Position numbers and translations under genes: made by a program
In this document: piece after piece, positions 1 through 8,774 of the stretch
Layout: each line of letters begins with the position of its first letter
Numbering within the stretch: position 1 is the first letter of the stretch
Assembly (NCBI RefSeq): GCF_000794385.1
Contig: NZ_JTJB01000010.1
Span: 1 to 64,000 of the forward strand
Direction: 5' to 3'
Length of the DNA: 64,000 nucleotides
Source: Thermus sp. 2.9
GTDB lineage: Bacteria > Deinococcota > Deinococci > Deinococcales > Thermaceae
The notes under the pieces: model-generated
Told to the model about the DNA's origin: nothing
The model's database searches: none
What the model saw: only the letters and a program-made list of their open reading frames with translations

Positions 1-150
1 GAAATTCAGATTTGGATGTGGTAGGGGCGGTCCATTCTTGTACCCAGGGAAGGTGCCCGGTAAACTACGGTGCCAAGGTGCTGCGGCTTGACGAGCTAAT
101 CCCCCTTTCCAGGGGCGTGTTGTTTTTCGGGAGCACTTGTGGAGGCGGGC

Positions 151-1305
151 ATGAGGGAAGCGGTGATCCTCGAGGCGGTGCGCACCCCCATCGGCAAAAG
201 GAACGGGGCCCTTAGGGCGTGGCGGCCCGACGCCCTTTACGCCGAGGTCTTGAACGCCCTCTTGGCGCGAAGCGGCCTGGACCCCACCTGGGTGGGGGAC
301 GTGATCACCGGGTGCGTGACCCAGGCGGGGGAGCAGGGGGCCAACGTGGGGCGGCTTGGCGTCCTCCTTTCCCGCCTGCCCCAGGAGGTGCCGGCGGTGA
401 CGCTGAACCGCATGTGCGGCTCGAGCCAGCAGGCGGTGCACTTCGCCGCCCAGGCCATCGCCGCCGGGGACCTGGACTTCGCCATCGCCGGGGGGGTGGA
501 GAGCATGACCCGGGTTCCCATGTTCTCGGACATCGGGGGCGGGTTCCACACGCTGAACCCCGAGCGCTTCGCCAAGTACGAGCTGGTGCACCAGGGGGAA
601 AGCGCCGAGCGCATCGCCCGGCTTTACGGGTTTTCCCGGCGGGACCTGGATGAGTGGAGCCTCCTTTCCCACCGCCGGGCGCAAAGGGCCACGGAGGAGG
701 GCCGTTTCCTTAGCCAGATGCTTCCCCTCACCGGCCTGGACGCCGAGGGAAAGTCTTTTCTCCTAAAGCGGGACGAGGGTATCCGCCCAGACACGAGCCT
801 GGAAAAGCTCTTAGCCCTCAAGCCCGCCTTCCGGGAGGACGGCCTCATCACCGCGGGAAACAGCAGCCAGATCTCGGACGGGGCAGCGGCCTTGCTCCTG
901 GGCGAACGGGAAAAGGCCTTGGCCCTGGGCCTTAGGCCCCGGGCCCGCTTCCTGGCCCGGGTGGTGGTGGCGGGGGACCCGACCCTGCAGCTTCTGGAGA
1001 TCCTCCCCGCCACGCGGAAGGCCTTGGAGCGGGCCGGGCTTGCTCTAAGCGACCTGGACGTGATAGAGGTGAACGAGGCCTTCGCCAGCGTGGTCCTGGC
1101 CTTCCTCAAGGAGTTTCAGCCGGACCCCGAAAGGGTGAACCCAAACGGGGGGGCCATCGCCCTGGGCCACCCCTTGGGGGCCACGGGGGCCATCCTCATG
1201 ACCAAGCTCCTCCACGAGCTGGAAAGGCGGGACGGGGAGTTCGGCCTGCAGGTGATGTGCATCGGCCACGGCCAGGCCACGGCCACGGTGATCCAAAGGC
1301 TATAG
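151..1305 (+). CDS. Thiolase (acetyl-CoA C-acyltransferase)
   Basis: Thiolase of 384 aa, expected to cleave 3-ketoacyl-CoA or condense two acyl-CoAs in the cytoplasm. The nucleophilic cysteine is at about residue 89 in NRMCGSS. The N/C-domain signature NEAFA and the histidine loop [15 protein letters not shown] are present. The C-terminal catalytic cysteine lies in CIGHGQA, where most thiolases have CIGGGxG. The ATG at 151 is chosen over the in-frame GTG at 139 because GGAGGCGGG lies just upstream. The SDR gene follows after 7 bases and a CoA-transferase overlaps that, so the three probably form one acyl-CoA operon. The exact substrate cannot be read from sequence. Confidence 0.93.
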   Translation: MREAVILEAVRTPIGKRNGALRAWRPDALYAEVLNALLARSGLDPTWVGDVITGCVTQAGEQGANVGRLGVLLSRLPQEVPAVTLNRMCGSSQQAVHFAAQAIAAGDLDFAIAGGVESMTRVPMFSDIGGGFHTLNPERFAKYELVHQGESAERIARLYGFSRRDLDEWSLLSHRRAQRATEEGRFLSQMLPLTGLDAEGKSFLLKRDEGIRPDTSLEKLLALKPAFREDGLITAGNSSQISDGAAALLLGEREKALALGLRPRARFLARVVVAGDPTLQLLEILPATRKALERAGLALSDLDVIEVNEAFASVVLAFLKEFQPDPERVNPNGGAIALGHPLGATGAILMTKLLHELERRDGEFGLQVMCIGHGQATATVIQRL

Positions 1306-1312
1306 GAGGGGT

Positions 1313-2041
1313 ATGGAAAGGAGCGCGTTGGTGACGGGTGGGGCCTCGGGACTTGGGCGGGCCACCGCCTTGGCCCTGAAGGCCAGGGGCTACCGGGTGG
1401 TGGTCCTGGACCTAAAGCGAGGGGAAGAGGACCTCCTTTACGTGGAGGGGGACGTGCGGGAGGAGGCGGACGTGGCCCGGGCTTTAGCCCTGGCACGGGA
1501 GGGTGGGCCCCTCTTCGCCGTGGTGAACGCCGCGGGCATCGGCCTGGCCCAGAGAATTGTGGGCCGGGATGGGCCCCATGACCTGGGAAGCTTCCGCAAG
1601 GTATTGGAGGTGAACCTGGTGGGCACCTTCAACGTCCTCCGCCTGGCGGCCTCCGCCATGCGGGAAAACCTGCCCGATGCCGAAGGGCAGCGGGGCGTCA
1701 TCGTGAATACCGCCAGCGTGGCGGCCTACGAGGGGCAGGTCGGCCAGGCGGCCTACGCCGCAAGCAAGGGGGGCGTGGTGGCCCTCACCCTCCCCGCCGC
1801 CAGGGAGCTCGCCGAGTGGGGCATCCGGGTGGTGGCCATCGCCCCAGGCCTCTTTGACACCCCCCTCCTCCAGGGCCTTCCCGAGAAGGCGCGGGCCTCC
1901 CTGGCGGAGCAGGTGCCCTTCCCCAAGCGACTGGGCCGCCCGGAGGAGTACGCCCTTCTGGTCCTCCACGTCCTGGAAAACCCCATGCTGAACGGGGAGG
2001 TGATCCGCTTGGATGGCGCCTTGCGCATGGCCCCCCGGTAA
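1313..2041 (+). CDS. Short-chain dehydrogenase, 3-hydroxyacyl-CoA dehydrogenase type 2-like
   Basis: A 242-aa Rossmann-fold SDR. The cofactor loop TGGASGLG is at residues 8-15, NAAG at about 71-74, and the catalytic YAASK lies near residue 150. An acidic residue after the second strand (VVVLDLKRG) suggests NAD rather than NADP. Overall layout and the closing segment [18 protein letters not shown] resemble the HSD17B10-type 3-hydroxyacyl-CoA dehydrogenases. Position between a thiolase and a CoA-transferase fits a beta-oxidation-like step. A ribosome-binding site AGGAGGGG precedes the ATG. Confidence 0.88.
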   Translation: MERSALVTGGASGLGRATALALKARGYRVVVLDLKRGEEDLLYVEGDVREEADVARALALAREGGPLFAVVNAAGIGLAQRIVGRDGPHDLGSFRKVLEVNLVGTFNVLRLAASAMRENLPDAEGQRGVIVNTASVAAYEGQVGQAAYAASKGGVVALTLPAARELAEWGIRVVAIAPGLFDTPLLQGLPEKARASLAEQVPFPKRLGRPEEYALLVLHVLENPMLNGEVIRLDGALRMAPR

Positions 2042-2846
2042 GGTCTTGGACCTCACCCGCCTCCTGCCCGGGCCCTTGGCGGGGAAGCTCCTTTTGGAGT
2101 TGGGCTTTTCCGTCCTCAAGGTGGAGCCCCCCGCCGGGGACCCCTTGCAGGCGTTGGCCCCGGAAGCTTACCGCTTTCTAAACGCCGGGAAGGAGGTGCG
2201 GGTCCTGGACCTGAAGGCGGAGGAGGGGCGGGAGGCCCTTTTGGCGCTGGTGGGGGAGGCGGCCATCCTCCTCGAGGCCAACCGCCCCGGGGTGATGGAA
2301 CGCCTCGGCCTGGGGCCAGAGGTCCTCCTGGCGCATAACCCCCGCCTGGTCTACGCCCGGCTTCGGGGCTACCCCGAGGGGGACGACCCCGGGCACGACC
2401 TCACCTACCTGGCGGAGGCGGGGCTTTTGGGCCGCTTTCCCTGGCGGGCCTTCCAGTTCGCTGACCTGGCCGGGGCCTCCGCTTTGGCCCTCGCTGCCCT
2501 GAAGGGCCTGCTCCTTGGGGGCGGGGTCTATGAGGTGGCCCTCTCCGAGGCGGTAAAGGCGGTGGCCTACCCGCCCATCCCCTTTTTGGACGGCTCCGTC
2601 CTCTGCTACGGGGTCTACCCCACCCAGGAAGGGGAGGTGGCCCTGGCCGCCCTGGAGCCCCACCTTTGGGCCCGGTTCTGCCAGCGGGCGGGGCTTCCTG
2701 AACTATTGGGGGCCGCCTTCAGCCCAGCTTCCCCGGAGAACCCCGCCTACGCCAAGCTCCTCGCCTTCTTCGCCGAGCGGCCCGCCCACGCCCTCGAGGC
2801 CTGGGCCAAGGAGGAGGGGCTTCCCCTGAGGCGGGTGCGGGGCTAG
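2013..2846 (+). CDS. CaiB/BaiF-type (family III) CoA-transferase or acyl-CoA racemase
   Basis: A 277-aa protein that opens with [20 protein letters not shown] and KVEPPAGDP, the usual start of family III CoA-transferases and alpha-methylacyl-CoA racemases. It is shorter than the usual 360-400 aa; the length and the sequence ADLAGA in the middle point to the compact racemase-like branch. It overlaps the SDR gene by 29 bases and so is probably translationally coupled. Expected role: moving CoA between carboxylic acids, or epimerising a 2-methyl branched acyl-CoA, to feed the upstream dehydrogenase and thiolase. The choice between transferase and racemase is open. Confidence 0.8.
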   Translation: MAPCAWPPGKVLDLTRLLPGPLAGKLLLELGFSVLKVEPPAGDPLQALAPEAYRFLNAGKEVRVLDLKAEEGREALLALVGEAAILLEANRPGVMERLGLGPEVLLAHNPRLVYARLRGYPEGDDPGHDLTYLAEAGLLGRFPWRAFQFADLAGASALALAALKGLLLGGGVYEVALSEAVKAVAYPPIPFLDGSVLCYGVYPTQEGEVALAALEPHLWARFCQRAGLPELLGAAFSPASPENPAYAKLLAFFAERPAHALEAWAKEEGLPLRRVRG

Positions 2847-3364
2847 ACCCACCAGGCGAGGGGCCTATGGGGGAAGGCCTTGGGGGCCACCTTCTCCCCC
2901 TTGGGGTGGCGCTCCCCGTGGTAGTGGGGGAAGGCGTAGACCTCCAGGACCTCCTCCACCAGGTTCACGAGCCAGACCTCCGGCACCCCCGCCCTCTGGT
3001 AGAGGGGAAGCTTCAGGCTGCGGTCCTGGACCAGGGTGGTGTCGGCGATCTCCACCACGAGGAGGGCGTCCTGCGCCGTGGGCGGCCGTTCGTCGTACCG
3101 GCTTTCCGGGGGTGCCAGGAGGACGAGATCGGGCTCCGGCTCCGAGGTTTCGGAAAGCCGGAGAGGTATCTGGGAGGCCACCAACGCCTCCCCGCCGAAG
3201 GCCTCGCTAAAGACCTTGGTTAGGTGGATGAGGTAGCGGATGTGGTTCTTCCCCATGGGCGACACGGCGTAAACCTCCCCCTCCAAGAGCTCCACCCGCT
3301 CGGGGAGCGCCCCCGCCTCGTAGGCCTTGTGGTAGGCCTCCACGGTGAAGCGGTGCTTGACCAT
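2843..3364 (-). CDS. Uma2 family putative endonuclease (DUF820)
   Basis: A 173-aa member of the Uma2/DUF820 family, which has a PD-(D/E)xK-like restriction endonuclease fold. Visible core: E30-L-L-x-G near the N-terminus, the strand SEPEPDLVLL, then LLVVEIADTTL and a KLPLYQRAGVPEVWLV block that supplies the conserved lysine/tyrosine. Function in cells is unknown; paralogues are common in Thermus and cyanobacteria. The start ATG is chosen because a TATACT box lies 8 bases upstream on this strand. It ends convergently against the CoA-transferase with a 4-base overlap. Confidence 0.8.
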   Translation of the reverse strand: MVKHRFTVEAYHKAYEAGALPERVELLEGEVYAVSPMGKNHIRYLIHLTKVFSEAFGGEALVASQIPLRLSETSEPEPDLVLLAPPESRYDERPPTAQDALLVVEIADTTLVQDRSLKLPLYQRAGVPEVWLVNLVEEVLEVYAFPHYHGERHPKGEKVAPKAFPHRPLAWWV

Positions 3365-3372
3365 CTCCCCTG

Positions 3373-3380
3373 AGTATACT
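3373..3380. promoter_or_regulatory. Shared palindromic -10 box for two divergent genes
   Basis: AGTATACT is a perfect palindrome, so both strands carry TATACT. On the plus strand it stands 7 bases before GTG 3388 (pabB-type gene) and on the minus strand 8 bases before ATG 3364 (Uma2 gene). Both transcripts would be leaderless, and the two divergent polymerases would compete for the same box. Inference from spacing only. Confidence 0.55.
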
Positions 3381-3387
3381 CGGGGCC

Positions 3388-5239
3388 GTGCTGGGGCTTT
3401 ACCACGCCGCCCGGGCCCTGGGCCTAAGGCCCGCCCTTTTGGAGTCCTTGGGGCCCCGCACCCCCTTTTCCCGCCTTTCCCTCCTGGGGGGTGAGGCCAA
3501 GGCACCGCCTCGAGGTCCTGGAGGGCCGGCTTTACCTGGACGGGAGGCGGGTGGGGGAGGCCCTGGACCTTTTCCGCTACCTGAATAAGGGCTTGGGGAA
3601 GGGCTTTTTCCCCGCCTGGATCGGCTTTTTCGCCTACGAGTTCGCCCGCCACCTGGGCCTTCCCACCCACGCTCCCCTCCCCGGCCTCCCCGAGGCGGCC
3701 TTCCTCTACTACCCCGAGGGCTACGCCCTCCTGGAGGGAAGGCTCGTGGCGCGCTCCTCTTTTGCCCTGCGGCCCCTCCCCTACACCCCGCCCCCCTTGC
3801 CCCCGTACCCCTTGGTCTCCGACTTTCCCCGGGAGGCCTTCCTGCGGGGGGTGGCGGAGGTCCAGGAAAGGATCCGGGCCGGGGTGGTTTACCAGGTGAA
3901 CCTCTCCCACCGCTTCCGCCTCCTGGGCGCCGTGGACCCCCTTCTCCTCTACGCCCGCCTCCGGGCGCTAAACCCTTCCCCCTTCATGGGCCTCTTGGAG
4001 GGGGAAGGGTGGGCCGTGGTCTCGGGAAGCCCAGAGCGGCTCTTCCAGAAGGTGGGCGGCCACCTCCTCGCCCGGCCCATCGCCGGCACCCGGCCCCGGG
4101 GGAGGACGGAGGCGGAGGACCTGGCCTTGGAGGCGGAGCTCCTTTCCTCGCCCAAGGAGCGGGCGGAGCACGCCATGCTGGTGGACCTCCTGCGCAACGA
4201 CCTGGCCCGGGTGGCCCTCCCGGGCACGGTGCGGGTGCGGGAGCTTTTCACCGTGGAGCGCTACGCCCACGTGATGCACCTGGTCTCCGAGGTGGAGGGG
4301 TACACCCGTGCCCCCTTGGGGGCGGTCTTCCGCAGCCTCTTCCCCGGGGGCACCATCACCGGGGCTCCCAAGGGCACGGTGATGGAGGCCATCCGGGACT
4401 TGGAGCCCGTGCCCCGGGGGGCCTACACGGGAAGCCTGGGCTACGTCTCGGGCCGGGGGGCGGACTTTAATATCCTCATCCGCTCCTTCCAGAAGGTGGG
4501 GGAGGAGGTGCTCTTCTCCGCCGGGGCGGGGATCGTCATCGCCTCTTTGCCCGAGCGGGAGTACGAGGAAACCTTGCACAAGGCGCAAAGCCTCCTCCTG
4601 GCCCTGGAGCGGGGCAGGCCGGGGGCCAGGCCCCATCCCCCTAAGGCCACCGCCTCCTGGGGCCCCCCGCCTCCCCCGAGGCGGCTTCGCGCCCGGGTGC
4701 TCTTCCTGGAGAACCGGGACTCCTTCAGCTACAACCTGGTGGACTACCTCCGGGCCCTGGGGGCGGAGGTCCACGTGGTGGACCAGGAGGAGGCCCCGGA
4801 CCTTTCCGGTTTTACCCACCTGGTGGTGGGCCCGGGGCCCAAGGACCCCTACACGGCGGGCCAGGTCCTGGCGTGGACGGAAAGGGCGTTGAGGGAGGGC
4901 ATCCCCCTCTTGGGCGTCTGCCTGGGCCACCAGGCCCTGGGGGTGGCCTTGGGGGGGGAGCTCTACCGCGAGGCCCCAGTTCACGGGGAGGCCCACCTGG
5001 TCTTCCACAGGGGCGAGGCCCTCTTTAGGGGCTTTCCCAACCCCTTGCCCTTCGCCCGCTACCACTCCCTGGCCCTAAGGCGCCTTCCCCCTTCCCTCCG
5101 CCTCCTGGCCTGGACGGAAGACGGCGTGCCCATGGCCCTTTGGGACGGGAAAAAGGCCTTTGGCGTTCAGTTCCATCCCGAAAGCATCCTCTCCCCTTGG
5201 GGCATGGAGCTTTTGGCCCGCTTCTTGGAGGTGGCATGA
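3388..5239 (+). CDS. Fused chorismate-utilising synthase plus glutamine amidotransferase (PabB-PabA or TrpE-TrpG type), frameshifted near the 5' end
   Basis: Bifunctional enzyme: an N-terminal chorismate-binding synthase (about residues 1-400) followed by a class I glutamine amidotransferase. The synthase shows VYQVNLSHR, ARPIAGTRPRGR, LVDLLRNDLARV and GTITGAPK; the amidotransferase has the nucleophile in GVCLGHQA and the histidine in FGVQFHPES. The first ~33 residues (ending SRLSLLG) are in the frame starting at GTG 3388; the rest is in the frame open from GTG 3491. Dropping one G from the run 3486-3491 joins them as LLGVRPRHRLEVLEG. PIAGT has Ala where aminodeoxychorismate synthases of the E. 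coli PabB type have Lys, a TrpE-like feature, yet the next gene is a PabC-type enzyme, so the product (anthranilate or aminodeoxychorismate) is uncertain. Confidence 0.85.
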
Positions 5240-5976
5240 GGCTTCTAAACGGCGAACCCCTTGCCGGCCCCTGGCCCGAGGCCTTCTGCTACCACGGGGC
5301 AAGCGTCTTCACCACCTTGCGGGTGGAAAGGGGTGAGCCCCTCTGGCTCGAGGCCCACCTCTTCCGCCTGCGCCGCCACGCCCAGGCCCTGGGCCTCCCC
5401 TACCCGGGGGACGGGGCTTTCCTAAAGGACCTTCAAGCCCTCCTCGCCCACTTCCCAGGCGCTTCCTGCCTGCGGGTGCGGCTTACTGTGGGGGAAGGGG
5501 TGCGGCTTGCGGAGGCCAGGCCCTACACCCCGCCTCCCCAAAGCGCCTACCGGGAGGGGGTGAAGGCGGTCCTCACCCCCTACCGCGTCCACCCGGACCT
5601 CGCCCCCTACAAGACGGGCAACTACCTGCCCTACCGCCTGGCCCAAAGGTGGGCCGAGGCGCGGGGGGCCTTTGAGGGCCTCCTCCTGGACGCCTGGGGG
5701 CACGTGGTGGACGGAAGCCGCACGAGCCCCCTGCTTTTCCGGGAAGGCACCCTATACGTGCTGGAGGGGGGCCTCGAGGGCATCACCCGGGAGGAGGTGG
5801 CCAAGAAGGCCAAGGAGCTTGGCCTTTCCGTGGCGCGGGCCTTCTTGCGCCCTCAGGAGCTTTCCGGCACCCTCTTCCTTGCGGGAAGCGGGGTGGGGCT
5901 TTTGCCCGTGGGGAAGCCGGAGGAGGCCCTTCTTCCCCTTGTGGAGGCTTTCCTTCCCGCCTGCTATACTGAATAG
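5236..5976 (+). CDS. Class IV aminotransferase, aminodeoxychorismate lyase-like
   Basis: A 246-aa fold-type IV PLP enzyme. The start is FCYHGASVFTTLRV, as in PabC and D-amino-acid aminotransferases; the PLP lysine is in APYKTGNYLP; and the phosphate loop LEGITREEV is present. ATG overlaps the stop codon of the synthase/amidotransferase gene (ATGA), so the two are translationally coupled. The context suggests it converts aminodeoxychorismate to p-aminobenzoate for folate synthesis. The fold alone cannot rule out a branched-chain or D-amino-acid aminotransferase. Confidence 0.82.
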   Translation: MRLLNGEPLAGPWPEAFCYHGASVFTTLRVERGEPLWLEAHLFRLRRHAQALGLPYPGDGAFLKDLQALLAHFPGASCLRVRLTVGEGVRLAEARPYTPPPQSAYREGVKAVLTPYRVHPDLAPYKTGNYLPYRLAQRWAEARGAFEGLLLDAWGHVVDGSRTSPLLFREGTLYVLEGGLEGITREEVAKKAKELGLSVARAFLRPQELSGTLFLAGSGVGLLPVGKPEEALLPLVEAFLPACYTE

Positions 5977-6017
5977 CGGTACCGCCAGCCCAAGGCCTTG
6001 GGCTGGTGCCCCTTTTT
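5965..6017 (+). promoter_or_regulatory. greA promoter with a terminator-like hairpin in the leader
   Basis: TATACT at 5965-5970 is a good -10 box at the end of the upstream gene. It is followed by a hairpin at 5985-6006 (CCAGCCCAAGG/CCTTGGGCTGG) and TTTTT at 6013-6017, then GGAGGG and the greA start at 6034. The hairpin therefore either terminates the upstream operon, or attenuates greA from inside its own leader. E. coli greA is known to have a terminator in its leader that yields a small RNA. Confidence 0.55.
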
Positions 6018-6033
6018 ACCCGGAGGGATGCGC

Positions 6034-6504
6034 ATGAAGAAGCCGGTTTACCTCACTCCCGAAGGTTATAGGCGCCTTCAGGAGGAACTGCACCACCTGA
6101 AGACCACCAAGCGGCAGGAGATCTCCGCCGACTTTGAGCAGGCCCTGGAGGAGGGCGACCTCAGGGAAAACGCCGGATACGACGAGGCGCGGCGGGCCAT
6201 GTGGCAGAACGAGGCCCGCATCGCCCAGCTGGAAGACCTCCTCTCCCGGGCGGTGGTGGTGGAGGGGAACGGCACCTACGAGGAGGTGGCCCTGGGCTGC
6301 CAGGTGGAGCTGGAAACGGAGGCGGGTGAAAGACTTTCCTTGGCCATCGTGGGGAGCCACGAGGCGGACATCTTTAGCGGCAAAATCTCCGACGAGTCCC
6401 CCCTAGGCCAGGCCCTTTTGGGCAAGAAGGTGGGGGACGTGGTGGAGATCCGGGGCAAGAAGGGCGCCCAGGTCTACACCATCTTGGAGATCAAGCCCCT
6501 ATAG
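6034..6504 (+). CDS. greA: Transcript cleavage factor GreA
   Basis: GreA, 156 aa: an N-terminal coiled-coil finger (residues ~1-75) and a C-terminal FKBP-like globular domain. The finger tip carries EEGDLRENAGY with the conserved acidic pair that holds Mg2+ in the RNA polymerase active site, which separates it from the anti-Gre factor Gfh1 also known in Thermus. The C-terminal block SPLGQALLGKKVGDVVEI is typical. It rescues backtracked RNA polymerase by stimulating transcript cleavage. The ATG at 6034 is preferred over 6028 because GGAGGG sits at proper distance. It ends 6 bases into convergent recO. Confidence 0.95.
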   Translation: MKKPVYLTPEGYRRLQEELHHLKTTKRQEISADFEQALEEGDLRENAGYDEARRAMWQNEARIAQLEDLLSRAVVVEGNGTYEEVALGCQVELETEAGERLSLAIVGSHEADIFSGKISDESPLGQALLGKKVGDVVEIRGKKGAQVYTILEIKPL

Positions 6505-7158
6505 GAGGCTTGCGCTCCGCAAGGGGCCTAGGGCCTCCTCCACGTGGCGCTTGAGGGCAAGGAATAACCGGTCCAAGGGGGCTTCTTCCAGGTAGGGCAG
6601 AGCCTCCCCCCCTGGGAGGTGGAGGACGGCGCGAAGGGCCTCCACCCCCTTTTCCCCCAGGTACACCCCCTCCTCGGCGAGCCGCCCCTCCTTGAGGTGA
6701 AGCCCCGGGCCCAGGAGATTGGGGGCGAGCCCCCCCGCCTTCACCACCCGCCACCCGGCCCAAACCAGGGGGAGGAGGGGGTTTGCGTGCTTGGCGATGC
6801 CCCGGAGGCCCGAAACGAAGAGGGGGTAAACCTTGGGCGCCGCCTCGGGGGAGGCCAGGCGGTAGGCGAGCTCCGCCAAGAAGGAGGCGTAAAGGTAGCG
6901 GCGGGGTTCTTCCAGGCCAAAAAGCCTACCCAAAAGCTCCGCCTGGGTCAGGGTGGGGAGGCCTTCCTTTCTGGCATAGACCTGGAAGCGCACGTGGTGG
7001 AAGAGGGAAAGCCGCCCCGAGCGGCCCGTGGGCCGCAGGCCCTTCTTGGCCACGGCCTCGAGGCTCCCCTGGGGCGTGACGAAGCGGAGGAGAAGATCCC
7101 CCTGGGGCAGGGCCTTCCGCCCCACCACCACGCCCTCTTCCAACCGGTAGCGCTCCAC
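6499..7158 (-). CDS. recO: DNA repair protein RecO
   Basis: A 219-aa protein with the RecO layout: an N-terminal OB fold (RYRLEEGVVVGRKALPQGDLLL), then a helical domain with GRLFGLEEPRRYLYASFLAE. RecO loads RecA on SSB-coated DNA together with RecR and anneals strands. No four-cysteine zinc site is seen; other RecO proteins also lack one. The GTG at 7158 is chosen because homologues begin at this OB-fold strand; the upstream in-frame extension overlaps the divergent promoter of the next gene. Confidence 0.82.
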   Translation of the reverse strand: MERYRLEEGVVVGRKALPQGDLLLRFVTPQGSLEAVAKKGLRPTGRSGRLSLFHHVRFQVYARKEGLPTLTQAELLGRLFGLEEPRRYLYASFLAELAYRLASPEAAPKVYPLFVSGLRGIAKHANPLLPLVWAGWRVVKAGGLAPNLLGPGLHLKEGRLAEEGVYLGEKGVEALRAVLHLPGGEALPYLEEAPLDRLFLALKRHVEEALGPLRSASLL

Positions 7159-7180
7159 GTTCCCAGTGTATGCTGAAGGC

Positions 7181-7411
7181 ATGGAACGGAGCCTAAGGGA
7201 CATCCTGGAGTGGGTGGTTTTGGGCCTTTTGGTGGTGGTGGGGGTCCTCCTCGCCCTCTGGGTGGGGGGATGGGTGTTCAGCTTTTTGGGCAAGGTCCTC
7301 CTCGCCCTTTCCGGTCTTATCTGGACCCTGTTGGTGTACGCCATCCCCCTCCTCATCCTGGCGGGCATCGGGTACGGCGTGGTTTACTTCCTGCAGAAGC
7401 GAAGCGCCTGA
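7181..7411 (+). CDS. Small two-helix membrane protein
   Basis: A 76-aa protein with two transmembrane segments (about residues 11-33 and 40-68), a short charged N-terminus and a basic C-terminal tail (LQKRSA). No family recognised. TATGCT ends 6 bases before the ATG, so the mRNA is probably leaderless and divergent from recO. Confidence 0.6.
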   Translation: MERSLRDILEWVVLGLLVVVGVLLALWVGGWVFSFLGKVLLALSGLIWTLLVYAIPLLILAGIGYGVVYFLQKRSA

Positions 7412-7415
7412 GCTC

Positions 7416-7444
7416 TTGACAGCACTCCACCCATGGTTTAGCCT
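7416..7444 (+). promoter_or_regulatory. Sigma-A-type promoter of the DsrE-like gene
   Basis: TTGACA at 7416-7421, a 17-base spacer and TAGCCT at 7439-7444. The transcript would have a leader of about 25 bases that includes the hairpin at 7442-7466. Confidence 0.65.
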
Positions 7445-7466
7445 CCCCCTGAACGCCAGGGGGAGG
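7442..7466 (+). promoter_or_regulatory. Hairpin covering the ribosome-binding site
   Basis: CCTCCCCCT (7442-7450) pairs perfectly with AGGGGGAGG (7458-7466), a 7-base loop between. The second arm is the only Shine-Dalgarno sequence of the gene starting at 7476, so folding would hide it. Its 5' arm overlaps the -10 box, so how much of the stem is transcribed depends on the exact start site. Confidence 0.45.
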
Positions 7467-7475
7467 TGATGTTTC

Positions 7476-7979
7476 GTGGATAGAAGGATTTTGCTTCGCC
7501 TGGGGGCTTGGTTGGGGGCGGGAGCCTTGTTGCGGGCTCAGGCCAACGAGCGGGTTGAGTATAAAGACTTCAAGAAGGAAGCGCCCATCTCCGTGATCTA
7601 CCACGCGGACTTTGGCGATCCCAACCGCTTCGGCCAGATGCTTACCAACATCAGCAACCACCTGTCCGTGTACGACAACGACCCCTTCAAGGTGAAAATC
7701 GTGGTGGTCGCCCACGGGGCGGGGGTGCAGTTCTTTCTCAAGGACTTGGAGGGCACGCCCTGGGCCAACGCCCAGTATGACCGCGAGGCCATCTTTAGCC
7801 GCGTGAAGCAGCTGGCCCAACTGGGGGTGGAGTACTACCTTTGCGAAATCACCTTCGCCCGCAACAACATTCCTAAAGACAAGCTTCGGCCCGACGAGTT
7901 CTTAAAGTGGGTGCCCTCCGGGGTTGGGGCCTTGGGAGAGCTGCAAGCGAAGGGGTACGCCTACATCAAGGTGGGTTAG
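7476..7979 (+). CDS. Exported DsrE family protein
   Basis: A 167-aa protein with a twin-Arg-containing signal-like N-terminus (MDRRILLRLGAWLGAGALL, cut near AQA) and a DsrE/DsrF-like alpha/beta domain (SVIYHADFGDPNRFGQ... KIVVVAHGAGVQFF... GVEYYLCEITF). DsrE-like proteins handle sulfur or act as small nucleotide-binding folds; one cysteine (in YYLCEIT) is at the place of the sulfur-carrying cysteine of this family. The GTG start is set by the GGGAGG in the hairpin. Substrate unknown. Confidence 0.75.
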   Translation: MDRRILLRLGAWLGAGALLRAQANERVEYKDFKKEAPISVIYHADFGDPNRFGQMLTNISNHLSVYDNDPFKVKIVVVAHGAGVQFFLKDLEGTPWANAQYDREAIFSRVKQLAQLGVEYYLCEITFARNNIPKDKLRPDEFLKWVPSGVGALGELQAKGYAYIKVG

Positions 7980-8003
7980 ACCTCGAGGGCCTCGTGGGGG
8001 CCA

Positions 8004-8009
8004 TATAAT
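8004..8009 (+). promoter_or_regulatory. Consensus -10 box of a leaderless transcript
   Basis: TATAAT with 6 bases to the ATG at 8016: the standard spacing for a leaderless mRNA in Thermus. No Shine-Dalgarno sequence lies between. Confidence 0.65.
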
Positions 8010-8015
8010 GCCCCC

Positions 8016-8774
8016 ATGCGGCTTTTATTCATCGGGGACGTGATGGCCGAGCCCGGTCTTCGGGCGGTGAGCCTGCACCTGCCGGACATCCGGGACCGGT
8101 ACGACCTGGTCATCGCCAACGGGGAAAACGCCGCCAAGGGCAAAGGCCTAGACAAGCGCTCCTACCGCCTTTTGCGGGAGGCGGGGGTGGACCTCGTCAC
8201 CTTGGGCAACCACGCTTGGGACCACAGGGAGGTGTACGAGCTTTTGGAGAAGGAACCCGTGGTGCGGGCCCTCAACTACCCCCCAGGCACCCCGGGTCGG
8301 GGTTGGTGGCGGCTTAGCGCCAACGGGGAAACCCTCCTCTTCGTCCAGGTGATGGGCCGGGTCTTCATGGACCCCCTGGACGACCCCTTCCGCGCCCTGG
8401 ACGCCCTTTTGGCCCAAGAGAAGGCGGACTATGTATTGGTGGAGGTCCACGCCGAGGCCACCAGCGAGAAGATGGCCCTGGCCCACTACCTGGATGGGCG
8501 CGTGGCCGCCGTTTTGGGCACCCACACCCACGTGCCCACCCTGGACGCCATGCGGCTTCCCAAGGGAACGCTTTACCAGACCGACGTGGGCATGACCGGC
8601 ACCTACCAGTCCATCATCGGCGGCGAGGTAGAGACCTTCCTGGCCCGCTTCCTCACCGGCCGGCCCCAGCCCTTCCGCGCCGCCCAGGGCAAGGCGCGGC
8701 TGCACGCCACGGAGCTCGTTTTGGAAGGGGGTAAGCCGGTTTCCATAAGCCCGTACGTGTGGGAGGAGCCGTGA
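8016..8774 (+). CDS. ymdB: YmdB-type metallophosphoesterase
   Basis: A 252-aa calcineurin-like phosphodiesterase of the YmdB family (2',3'-cyclic nucleotide phosphodiesterase). Metal ligands are seen in [30 protein letters not shown] and GTHTHV. The family in Bacillus affects biofilm and motility decisions through RNA turnover. It overlaps ppc by 4 bases, so both are probably on one leaderless transcript. Confidence 0.9.
   Translation: MRLLFIGDVMAEPGLRAVSLHLPDIRDRYDLVIANGENAAKGKGLDKRSYRLLREAGVDLVTLGNHAWDHREVYELLEKEPVVRALNYPPGTPGRGWWRLSANGETLLFVQVMGRVFMDPLDDPFRALDALLAQEKADYVLVEVHAEATSEKMALAHYLDGRVAAVLGTHTHVPTLDAMRLPKGTLYQTDVGMTGTYQSIIGGEVETFLARFLTGRPQPFRAAQGKARLHATELVLEGGKPVSISPYVWEEP

Noticed and set aside
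12-215. Small frame at the window start
   Set aside because: Overlaps the thiolase start, Gly/Arg-rich end, no ribosome-binding site.
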